Shown: piece by piece, positions 53,908 to 62,375 of the stretch
Layout of the letters: every line of letters starts with the position of its first letter
Position numbering within the stretch: the first letter of the stretch is position 1
From: Acidobacteriota bacterium
GTDB lineage: Bacteria > Acidobacteriota > Blastocatellia > UBA7656
Assembly (NCBI GenBank): GCA_040754075.1
Contig: JBFMDH010000021.1
Location: 1 to 64,000 of the forward strand
Length of the DNA stretch: 64,000 bases
Direction: 5' to 3'
The notes under the pieces: model-generated
The model's input: only the letters and a program-made list of their open reading frames with translations
The model's database searches: none
Told to the model about the DNA's origin: nothing
Program-made: the position numbers and the translations under genes

Positions 53908-54696
53908 GTGTTCACGCACGCGCTGCAAAATTTACGAGACGGAATTCTCACCCTCGCTTATCCGCAGGAATGTCGCGTCTGTAAGGGTCAGGTTGAATCC
54001 TGGCGCGACGGCGTGGTTTGCCATCGGTGTTGGGAAAATCCACACCTCACCGAACTTTTCACCCGCACGAGCACCTGCCACAAATGCGATTATCCATTGC
54101 CGCCGGTTCAACAATTTGCGGCGCGCACGACTGACGTGACCACCATACCCGCTCAGCCGCGTCAATGCGGACGCTGTCAGAAAATGCCTTTTACTTTTGC
54201 GAGAGCCTGCGGCGCGTATACCGGAACTCTTGAAGCCAATATTTTGTTCTTAAAATCGACGCCTCATCTTTGTCGTCGTTTGCGAGAAATGCTCGGACAA
54301 ACCTATCAAGCGAATGAAGCGGTTTTAGCAAGCGAGGTGATCGTGCCGGTTCCCCTGCACGATCTGAGAAAGCGCGAACGCGGATTCAATCAAGCCGAAG
54401 TGGTGGCGCGCGCCCTGGCTTGGGACTATGGTCTCAATCTCGATACCACTGCACTGATACGCAGCAAAGCGACCGAGCGCCACCGCGTCGGCATGGATGA
54501 GGTTGATCGCTTGAAATCCGTAGCAAAAGCCTTTAAGGTTCGCGACCCGCAACGCTTAAAAGCGCGTTCCATACTTTTAATTGATGATGTTTTTACCACC
54601 GGAAGCACGATTCGCGTCGCGGCAGAAACCTTGTTAAATGCAGGGGTCGTCGATGTCAAGGCGCTCACCCTGGTTAGAGTCATCCAACGTTTGTAA
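53908..54696 (+). CDS. ComF family phosphoribosyltransferase-like protein
   Basis: 262 residues from GTG at 53908, with GGAGG 6 nt upstream; the frame opens earlier at 53857, inside the preceding hairpin. A four-cysteine zinc knuckle at the N-terminus (ECRVCKG and CHRCWENP), a second in the middle (CHKCDYP and CGRCQKMP), then the type I PRTase fold with RERGFNQAEVVARALA and the PRPP loop LLIDDVFTTGSTI. ComF-like proteins take part in DNA uptake in competent bacteria; elsewhere the role is uncertain. It ends the housekeeping run. Confidence 0.88.
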   Translation: MFTHALQNLRDGILTLAYPQECRVCKGQVESWRDGVVCHRCWENPHLTELFTRTSTCHKCDYPLPPVQQFAARTTDVTTIPAQPRQCGRCQKMPFTFARACGAYTGTLEANILFLKSTPHLCRRLREMLGQTYQANEAVLASEVIVPVPLHDLRKRERGFNQAEVVARALAWDYGLNLDTTALIRSKATERHRVGMDEVDRLKSVAKAFKVRDPQRLKARSILLIDDVFTTGSTIRVAAETLLNAGVVDVKALTLVRVIQRL

Positions 54697-55191
54697 GCCA
54701 TCAATCACCCCAACTTTTCGGCAACAAAAATGCCGTTCAAGCCTTCTCTCGATAAAGCTTCCGCGTAAGCTGTCTTAATATTTTTTTGTTTCGGACTTGC
54801 CAGAAATTCATTCTTGTCTCAAAATCGTGAAGCTAAAAACAAAAAGCTAAATCTCGGCAATTGAATTAAGCAGTAAAATAAAAAAGTTGTAAGTTCCGAT
54901 TTTTTAATGTCGTCGGTTTAATCGCTCATACATTCAGGAATTCAGTGGGAGCATTGATAGCTAATCAATGATCGCTCCTTGATGAATCGTTCAAACATTC
55001 AGGCAGTCGTAAATTCGATAAATCTCAGAGTCGTTCAAAATTAAACGCACGAATAATCAATCATCAGTGGATTTTAATTGGTAGTGCCGGTCATTCAGGT
55101 CTCAGGCGCAAATTTGCATTAACCGGTTAGCGGTTTTGCAAACTGGAATCCCGAATGATCGTCCAAGACATAGCAAGGAGGATTTACCCTA
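54697..55191. other. Gene-free spacer upstream of the first Oar-like receptor
   Basis: About 495 bases without a gene. A short stem AGCTT/AAGCT near 54765-54785 followed by a T-rich run may end comF transcription. GGAGCATTGAT/ATCAAT...GCTCC near 54948-54978 forms a hairpin. The word CATTCAGG occurs near 54931, 54995 and 55094. The receptor promoter must lie here, but no clear hexamers were found. AAGGAGGATT precedes the receptor start by 8 nt. Confidence 0.5.
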
Positions 55192-58100
55192 ATGAGGAGA
55201 AAAACAACTCTCTCTCAGAGAGTCGGTGTGTATTGTCTGTCCATCCTGATGCTGCTTGGCAGTTTCAGCGGGCTGGCAAATGCTCAGGTGGTAACCACCA
55301 GCCGCATCAGTATCACAGTGGTTGACCCACAGGGTGCAGTAGTTTCTGATGTTCAGGTGGTGGTTAAAAACGTAGCGACCGGGACTGAATACAAAGCCAG
55401 TGGCGGCAGTGACGGTCAAACCGTTCTTTCATCATTGCCGGTCGGAACGTATACCGTAACCGTTTCCGCCAAAGGCTTCAAACAAACGGTTGTCCAAAAT
55501 GTCACGACGACCAGCGGCACCACCGCGTCGGTCACGGTTACGCTCGAAGTCGGAGCCACGAACGAAGTGGTTACCGTGACGGGTGGCGCAACCATTCTTG
55601 AAAAAGAATCAACGACCATTGGGTCAACGATTGTCGGTAAACAAATCACCCAACTTCCCTTCACTTCACGTGACGCGCTCGACCTCGTCCTCAACCTTCC
55701 GGGCACGTCGGGTGGCGGACGCCCACGTCAATCTACGGTTAACGGCTTACCGAAATCCGCATTGAACATCACCCTCGACGGAATCAATGTGCAGGATACC
55801 AACTTCCGGTCATCTGATGGATTTTTTACCTATATCCGTGCGCGTATCGATGCGATTGAAGAAGTGCGCGTCACGACTGCCGGGCAGACCGCCGAATCGG
55901 CAGCCGGGGGTGCCGTGCAAATCGGTTTTGTTACTAAAAGCGGCACCAATGAATATCACGGTGGCGGCTGGTGGTATAACCGTCAACGGGCTTTCAATGC
56001 CAATTACTATTTCAACAAATTGAATCGTCGTACCCTGGCGGACGGAACCAAAGTCGAAACCCCGCGCGCTCAGGTAATGGTCAATCAATGGGGCTTTAAA
56101 GTCGGCGGCCCGATCACTCCGTGGCTCAAAGACAAAGCCTTCTTCTTTTTCTCTTATGACTCGTTCCATCTGCCGGAACAGGCTGTAAGAACCCGCACGA
56201 TTCTCAGTCCCGACGCGCAAAACGGCATTTTCAAAATACCTGACATCACGCAGCCTTCGGGGTTTAGAACTTTTAATCTCTACTCGCTTGCCGGAGCCAA
56301 TGGGTTTCCGACCACACCCGATCCGACAATTGCCAAGGTGCTTGGCGACATTCGTTCGTCGACGGCAAAAGGCGCAGTGGTCAATGGCACCGACCCGAAT
56401 TTCCAATCCTTCACCTTCACCAATACCGGCGGGCAAGTGCGCCGTTTCCCGGATGCGCGTTTCGATTTCAATATCACCAGCAAGCATCGTTGGGAAGTGA
56501 CCTACCATTATAATGATTTCGCCGGACAAGCGGATTTCCTGAATGGTGTAGACCCGGCATTCCCCGATCCCCTGCCGCAAATTTTTGGCATACAAGGTTC
56601 AGACCGTTTCTCGTTCTCGACCGCCCTGCGTTCGCAACTCACCTCGTCTCTGGTAAACGAAGCGCGTTACGGACTGACCGGCGGCACCGTTGGTTTCTTT
56701 GCCAACCTTGCGCCCGGAGATTTCTCCTACTTCGGTTCGACTAGTGGGTTCCCGGGCATCGCGCCGGTCTTCCCGGTTGGCAGCAACCCTTTTTCATTAA
56801 CGACCAATTCACGTCGCAACGGCCCACGATTTGAATTCCGCGATACGGTCTCTTATCTCAAAGGGCGACACAATTTCAGTTTCGGTGGCAGTTGGATTAA
56901 AGATGCGCTGTTCCAACAGAGTTCAGGTGGCGCGATTGTCCCGACCGTCAATTTTGGCGTGGCAACCAATGACCCGGCATTCAACTCGTTCAATTCGATT
57001 CCCTCGAATTTTCAGGGAACCGCCCGCGCCCTTTACGGCTTGCTCACCGGTCGGGTTACGGCAGTCAATATCAATGGCAAGTTGAATGAAGAGACCAAGA
57101 AGTATTCGCTTAATGAACAAGCCATCGAGCGCAATCAATCCTATGAATATGGTTTCTTTGGACAGGATGCTTTCCGCCTGCGTGACAACCTGACCATTAA
57201 TTATGGTCTGCGTTGGGAAGCGGTGCTGGCGCCGGTTCATAAAAACGGGGTGTATATCCGTCCGGGTTATGCCAATCTTTTCGGCGTCAGTGGCGTCGGT
57301 AATATTTTCAAACCCGGCACCCTCAGCGGACAGGTGCCGTTCTACAACCCGGTAACTGAAAATGATAAGCCGTATGATGATGACCTCAACAATTTCGCGC
57401 CCAATATCGGTATCGCCTGGACGCCGCGATTCAAGAGTGGTTGGCTGAAAACTCTGTTTGGTGAAGGCGATCAGACGGTCTTTCGCGCAGGCTATTCAGT
57501 CTCCTTCTTCAAGGGTGGAAACTTTGACTTCCAGGGCGTCTGGGCGAGCAATCCGGGACTCACGAACTTTGCCGGAAAACGAGCTGACATTGAATTCCCA
57601 GCAGGTTCCGTCCTGTTGCGCAACGGCTTGCCGACGCTTACGCCACCGGCTGACCCGAGCTTCCCGAGACCGTTTTCGGTGGGCTTGGCGATGTGGGATT
57701 TCGACCCGGAAATCAAAACGCCTTATGTGCAATCCTGGTCGGCGGGCGTGCAAAGAGAAATCATGCGCGACACGGTTCTCGAAGTCCGCTATGTTGGCAA
57801 TCGTTCGATTTACCTGCCGGGTAACGTCCAGGTCAACGAAGTCAATGTCTTTGAAAGTGGCTTCCTTCAGGAATTCCTCAACGCACAAAAGAATCTGGCA
57901 ATCGCCCGCGCCAACGGTCGCGGCAACAACTTCCGTAATCAGGGACTCGCAGGCCAAGTTGCTTTGCCAATCTTTGAAGCCTCATTTGGCAGCGCCACCT
58001 CCTCGCAATTTGCGAGCGGCACCTTCGTCACGGCGCTTGATTTCGGCACCGTCGGCAGCGCCGCAAACACCTTGGCATTCAACACCACTTTCCACAATAA

Positions 58101-59016
58101 CCGTGTGGCAAGAGGCTTAGCGCCAAACTTGTTCATTACCAACCCGTCGATTCTGGCAACCAGCGCCATCCAGACCAATATCGGCAGCAGTTACTACAAC
58201 TCGCTGCAAGTCGAGTTGCGTCGCCGACTGGCAAACGGGCTTTTAATCCAAGGCAGCTACACCTTTGCCAGGGCTTTGGAAACCTTTGGCTATTCGATTC
58301 GCAATCTGAGCAGTGGTAAACGCACCTCATCGTTTGACCTGCGCCATGCCTTCAAGGCGAATTACCTTTGGGAATTCCCCATCGGGCCGGGACAAAAATT
58401 CCTCAACTTCCGTGGTCCCGGTGGCGTCATCGGTAAAATCCTCGAAGGCTGGGAATCGGACGGCATCATTCGTTGGCAGAGTGGTCGCCAGTTCAGGTTG
58501 AATTGCGGACGCGCCACCTTTAATGCCGGTGAAGCCGGTTGCAATCTGGTGGGCATTACTAACCAGGAATTGCAGAAAATGGTCAAAGTCTATAAAGACG
58601 GCGAAGCCGCAAATCGCGGCACCGTTTTCTTCCTGCCGAGAAACTTCATCGAAAATACCCAGAAGGCTTTCGGCACGATTGCCGGAACTCCTCAAGGCGC
58701 ATATCTCGCACCACCCAAGACGCCGGGTAAAGTCGGCTCGTTCATTGATCTCTATGGTCCGAATTTCTTCCGCGCCGATTTGAGTATTGCCAAGAAGACG
58801 CGGATTACCGAAACCACCAACATCGAATTCCGCACGGAATTCTTGAATGCGTTTAATAACATCAACTTCCTGGTCGGTTCGGCGGCTGCCGATTCAACCG
58901 GCTTGGGGGTTGGCGGGTTGACTTTCGGGCAAACCAACTCCGCTTATCTCGATACCTCAACGACGAATGATCCGGGCGGACGCCTGATTCAATTCGTCTT
59001 ACGTCTCAACTTCTAA
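55192..59016 (+). CDS. Oar-like TonB-dependent receptor with carboxypeptidase-regulatory-like domain
   Basis: 1274 residues, ATG at 55192 with AAGGAGG upstream. Signal peptide about 1-31 (to ANAQ). A carboxypeptidase-regulatory-like beta sandwich spans about 37-115 (ISITVVDPQGAVVSDVQVVVKN). A plug-like domain follows (about 130-245, PFTSRDALDLVLNLPGTSGGGRPR and INVQDTNFRSSDG). The rest is a large outer-membrane beta barrel (GRFDFNI-type strands, ending RLIQFVLRLNF with terminal Phe). Such Oar-like proteins are numerous in Acidobacteria and are thought to import polymers or release surface factors; the ligand is unknown. The next genes on the strand are a TPR protein and a Tat-exported protein. 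Confidence 0.93.
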   Translation: MRRKTTLSQRVGVYCLSILMLLGSFSGLANAQVVTTSRISITVVDPQGAVVSDVQVVVKNVATGTEYKASGGSDGQTVLSSLPVGTYTVTVSAKGFKQTVVQNVTTTSGTTASVTVTLEVGATNEVVTVTGGATILEKESTTIGSTIVGKQITQLPFTSRDALDLVLNLPGTSGGGRPRQSTVNGLPKSALNITLDGINVQDTNFRSSDGFFTYIRARIDAIEEVRVTTAGQTAESAAGGAVQIGFVTKSGTNEYHGGGWWYNRQRAFNANYYFNKLNRRTLADGTKVETPRAQVMVNQWGFKVGGPITPWLKDKAFFFFSYDSFHLPEQAVRTRTILSPDAQNGIFKIPDITQPSGFRTFNLYSLAGANGFPTTPDPTIAKVLGDIRSSTAKGAVVNGTDPNFQSFTFTNTGGQVRRFPDARFDFNITSKHRWEVTYHYNDFAGQADFLNGVDPAFPDPLPQIFGIQGSDRFSFSTALRSQLTSSLVNEARYGLTGGTVGFFANLAPGDFSYFGSTSGFPGIAPVFPVGSNPFSLTTNSRRNGPRFEFRDTVSYLKGRHNFSFGGSWIKDALFQQSSGGAIVPTVNFGVATNDPAFNSFNSIPSNFQGTARALYGLLTGRVTAVNINGKLNEETKKYSLNEQAIERNQSYEYGFFGQDAFRLRDNLTINYGLRWEAVLAPVHKNGVYIRPGYANLFGVSGVGNIFKPGTLSGQVPFYNPVTENDKPYDDDLNNFAPNIGIAWTPRFKSGWLKTLFGEGDQTVFRAGYSVSFFKGGNFDFQGVWASNPGLTNFAGKRADIEFPAGSVLLRNGLPTLTPPADPSFPRPFSVGLAMWDFDPEIKTPYVQSWSAGVQREIMRDTVLEVRYVGNRSIYLPGNVQVNEVNVFESGFLQEFLNAQKNLAIARANGRGNNFRNQGLAGQVALPIFEASFGSATSSQFASGTFVTALDFGTVGSAANTLAFNTTFHNNRVARGLAPNLFITNPSILATSAIQTNIGSSYYNSLQVELRRRLANGLLIQGSYTFARALETFGYSIRNLSSGKRTSSFDLRHAFKANYLWEFPIGPGQKFLNFRGPGGVIGKILEGWESDGIIRWQSGRQFRLNCGRATFNAGEAGCNLVGITNQELQKMVKVYKDGEAANRGTVFFLPRNFIENTQKAFGTIAGTPQGAYLAPPKTPGKVGSFIDLYGPNFFRADLSIAKKTRITETTNIEFRTEFLNAFNNINFLVGSAAADSTGLGVGGLTFGQTNSAYLDTSTTNDPGGRLIQFVLRLNF

Positions 59017-59095
59017 TCTCACGCGGTTAGATCAATCTCAAACGGGGGAACGTTTCGGCGTTCTCCCGTTTCTCCTATTCCTCAACAGGAAGCTT

Positions 59096-60289
59096 ATGAC
59101 AGCGAAACGATTTTTATCACGGCTCACATTTTTAATTTCCGCAATTATCTGTCTATCTATTTTTGCCGAAGCGCAAAGAGGTTTGCGCGGACAAATATTT
59201 CTGCCAAACGGCGCGCCACTTCAAAAAGTCACACGCTTTAAAATCACCACCGATGACGGCTTGCGCGATGAGTATTTCTTTACCGACTCTAACGGGCGTA
59301 TCTTTTTACCAACCCCGCCCGCAGTACCGTTTAAACTTACAGTGGATTCCGACAGCGCGAGTTATGCGGCTACGGTTATCTCATTTGACCCAAGATTTTC
59401 CGGCAATTTTATTACCGTAAATCTCAATCCGCTGTCGGCGAAAACGCCTGCTGTGCCCGGAGAAATAAATGCTGATGATGTCGATAGAAATGTCTCTGCA
59501 AAAGCCAGAGAAGCTTATGCCAAAGCGCTTCCCCTTATGCAAGCCGGTCAATATGAACAAGCGATTGAACCGCTCAAAAAAGCCATCTCCATAGAAAAAA
59601 ATTATTTTCAGGCGCATAACGATCTGGGTGTGGTTTATATGAAACTCAATCGCCTGGATGAAGCCGAACAGACATTTCGCGCTGCCATCAAAATCACCGA
59701 CAAAGTTTATTTCCCGCAACTCAATCTCGGCATCGTACTCAACAAAAAAGCGCAGTACAAAGACGCCGCGCAGGTATTGCGCAATTTACAAAATCGTTTC
59801 CCCAATTTAAACAGCGTGCATACGCCGCTCATTGAAGCACTCATCGAAGGACAGGAATGGGTTGCCGCCGAAGAAGAGATTCAAAAAGCCCTGAAAGTCA
59901 AGGATGCCGACGTTGTTGATTTACAGGTCAAACTCGGCTCGGCGCAGATGCGTCAGGGCAAATTCGATACAGCCGTAGCCACGCTCAAAGAAGCAACCGC
60001 AGCCGAACCCAACAACGCTCAAGCTCATTTCATGCTCGGCGCGTCTTACCAGCAACTCGGTCAAATGGATGATTGCGAACGCGAACTCACTAAAGCCTAT
60101 GAAATCGGCGGCGCGCAAATGGCTGGCGTGCAACTTTTACTCGGTCAACTCTATTTCCAGAAGAAGGAGTATCAAAAAGCGCTCGACGCTTTTGAAATCT
60201 ATTTGCGCGATGTGCCCAATGCGCCGAATGCCGCACAGGTTAAAGCGGTCATCGAGCAATTGCGTGAAGCCTTAAAAAAGAAAGGATAG
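59096..60289 (+). CDS. Secreted TPR protein with carboxypeptidase-regulatory-like N-terminus
   Basis: 397 residues, ATG at 59096 with AGGAAG upstream. Signal peptide about 1-26. Residues about 28-115 form a carboxypeptidase-regulatory-like fold (LRGQIFLPNGAPLQKVTRFKI), echoing the receptor just before it. Residues about 140-390 are TPR repeats (AYAKALPLMQAGQYEQAIEPLKKAI and so on). It lies 80 bp after the receptor and is probably co-transcribed. It likely works in the periplasm as an adaptor for the receptor; that is inferred from position and domains. Confidence 0.8.
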   Translation: MTAKRFLSRLTFLISAIICLSIFAEAQRGLRGQIFLPNGAPLQKVTRFKITTDDGLRDEYFFTDSNGRIFLPTPPAVPFKLTVDSDSASYAATVISFDPRFSGNFITVNLNPLSAKTPAVPGEINADDVDRNVSAKAREAYAKALPLMQAGQYEQAIEPLKKAISIEKNYFQAHNDLGVVYMKLNRLDEAEQTFRAAIKITDKVYFPQLNLGIVLNKKAQYKDAAQVLRNLQNRFPNLNSVHTPLIEALIEGQEWVAAEEEIQKALKVKDADVVDLQVKLGSAQMRQGKFDTAVATLKEATAAEPNNAQAHFMLGASYQQLGQMDDCERELTKAYEIGGAQMAGVQLLLGQLYFQKKEYQKALDAFEIYLRDVPNAPNAAQVKAVIEQLREALKKKG

Positions 60290-60388
60290 AAACCATCTCA
60301 TAAATCTCGCTTCGTTCTTTGCACTACACATATTCTAAAGCTCCAGTGGAACCGCGACCTGTTTGTGAGATGGCTTCGAGGGAAAGGC

Positions 60389-62134
60389 ATGAAGACCATC
60401 AATCGCAGAAATTTTTTGGCGCAGCTATCCGGCTCGCTTGCGGGTGCAGCTTTACCTTTAACCCAACTGTCAACCACCCTCGTTGCCGCAAACGGCAAGG
60501 GCTGCTGGTTATCGGTGTGCGTGCCGCTGATTATCGAAGACCCGTCTTTGAATCTGCATACCGACATCATTTTGACCTCGGCAACCTTTGATGGGGTGCA
60601 GGGCTATCGAGAAAACCTTCACGCCACCGATTATGAGTTGTACCTGTATGATCCGGCAGGAAAACCTGCGGCGCGGCAAAACCCTGTGAAGTTGAGCGTC
60701 CCGGCGATGCAAACGACGGTTGTCAACTGTCGCGACTTGCTCACCGGTCGCGACGCCTTCTGGGGCGGACTGACCATCAAAATGCGCTCGCGCGGCAACC
60801 GTCCGATGTTTGTAAGCGACCTGTTTAGCGCAGCCTTCGCGCGCTGGAATGCCGGCGAAAGTTTTGACACCCTGCACGCCCATCCAGACCCTTTGCAATT
60901 TCAAACCGCCGACAAATATTTTTCGAGCATGCCATTCCCCAGTCTTGAAGAGCACGCCTGCACCCTTTCCCTGTTCAACCCTTATGCAACCGCCAGTCGC
61001 GGACGCATTCTGCTCTATGCCGATAACGGCGAAGCGCGCATTGAAAAAGCTTATGACCTTCCGGCTTTTGGCACGGCGCTTTTCAATCTAAATGGCGACG
61101 CGCAACCTACCCAAGCGAAAAACCTGACGCGACTCGTCAAAGCCACGCGCCACGAAATCAAACAAGGCGGCGCGCTGACCATTGAAAACGACAAGGCGAC
61201 GGTCAAGAATTTCGCTTATCTGTTAATCAAAGGAAAATCGGCAAATGCGCTTGCCGCCGAACACACCATTCATCAAACCAATTATCCGGTGGCGCGCGGC
61301 GCAGCGCCGTTTGGCGAGGGTCAATCGTTTAAACCACGCGGCTGGGTCTATTCGGCTTTCGTATTCAATCAGGCAAAGCTTGCCGGACTATCACTGAGCA
61401 GTCGCGTTTATCTGAGCGCCGGGCGACCGCTCGAAGATGAATTGTGGATGCTGGCTTACGCAAGCGACAGCGAAGGCAATTTGCAATGGACGACGCGCAG
61501 CGACAAAGACCTCGGCGCACAACTCGCGCCAGGTTTACTCACTCAGGGCACCATCAAACTCAAACCGTTTCAAAGTTGTAGGCTCGATGTTGAAAAATTA
61601 TCGCTTGCAAAACCCTTTGCGGGCGGCATCGGCATTGCGGTTTCGCCACAGACTTCGCACGTCCTGAATAAAACCGAGGTGCGGGTGTTGAACTGGAACA
61701 CCGGCGCGTTTACCCATTTTCGACCGGGGGCGCGCGGGGCGCGGGCTTTACAGAAAATCGCCTGGCGCGGTGGCTTGGCTTCCGATTATCTCATCACCGG
61801 CGCAAACGCCACTCCCGGAGTCAACGATTCCCTGCTCGCCGTGTTCAACATCGATGAAGACAAAAGCGGACAACCGACTTTGGAAGTATTCAATTCAACC
61901 GGCATCATCGCACAGAAACAATTAACCTCTTTGCCGGGACTCGCCTGCCGGTATGTTTTGCTGTCGGATTTATTTCCGCAACTCAGAGGTCAGCGCGCGC
62001 CGTTTACGGTGCGACTGATGGATGAACGCGCCGTGGTGATACTTTCGGCGTTGCACATCGATTATCAGCGCAAAGACATCGCCATTGATCACGGGTCAGA
62101 TCGTTTCTCGACGATGTTGGATTATACCTGCTAA
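60389..62134 (+). CDS. Tat-exported protein of unknown function
   Basis: 581 residues from ATG at 60389 (AGGGAAAGG upstream; the frame opens at 60365). The N-terminus INRRNFLAQLSGSLAGAALPL is a twin-arginine signal. The mature part is beta-rich, with no recognised domain; WLSVCVPLIIEDPSLNLHTD follows the signal, and the centre has ACTLSLFNPYATASRGRILLY. It is encoded between two Oar-like receptors, suggesting a surface or periplasmic role with them. The stop is followed by 240 bp with no gene. Confidence 0.75.
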   Translation: MKTINRRNFLAQLSGSLAGAALPLTQLSTTLVAANGKGCWLSVCVPLIIEDPSLNLHTDIILTSATFDGVQGYRENLHATDYELYLYDPAGKPAARQNPVKLSVPAMQTTVVNCRDLLTGRDAFWGGLTIKMRSRGNRPMFVSDLFSAAFARWNAGESFDTLHAHPDPLQFQTADKYFSSMPFPSLEEHACTLSLFNPYATASRGRILLYADNGEARIEKAYDLPAFGTALFNLNGDAQPTQAKNLTRLVKATRHEIKQGGALTIENDKATVKNFAYLLIKGKSANALAAEHTIHQTNYPVARGAAPFGEGQSFKPRGWVYSAFVFNQAKLAGLSLSSRVYLSAGRPLEDELWMLAYASDSEGNLQWTTRSDKDLGAQLAPGLLTQGTIKLKPFQSCRLDVEKLSLAKPFAGGIGIAVSPQTSHVLNKTEVRVLNWNTGAFTHFRPGARGARALQKIAWRGGLASDYLITGANATPGVNDSLLAVFNIDEDKSGQPTLEVFNSTGIIAQKQLTSLPGLACRYVLLSDLFPQLRGQRAPFTVRLMDERAVVILSALHIDYQRKDIAIDHGSDRFSTMLDYTC

Positions 62135-62375
62135 TCATTTCGTAAACGCCAAGGCGCGTAAAATCGCCAAGCCTTATTGCTTTCAACTTGAGTTTTGGGT
62201 GCAAAGAGAGTAAATTGCCCCCCATCAAGAGGGGAAGTTCGACTCAGGCTCTTTCTTGTTTTCCGTACATTGCACTCGGCAAAAAGAGGTAAAGACTGGC
62301 GCATTGGTCTTTTACTCTTATAACGCTCACTTTGTTTAAAGCAAAACCTGCGCATAGCAGGTGGAGGAGGATACG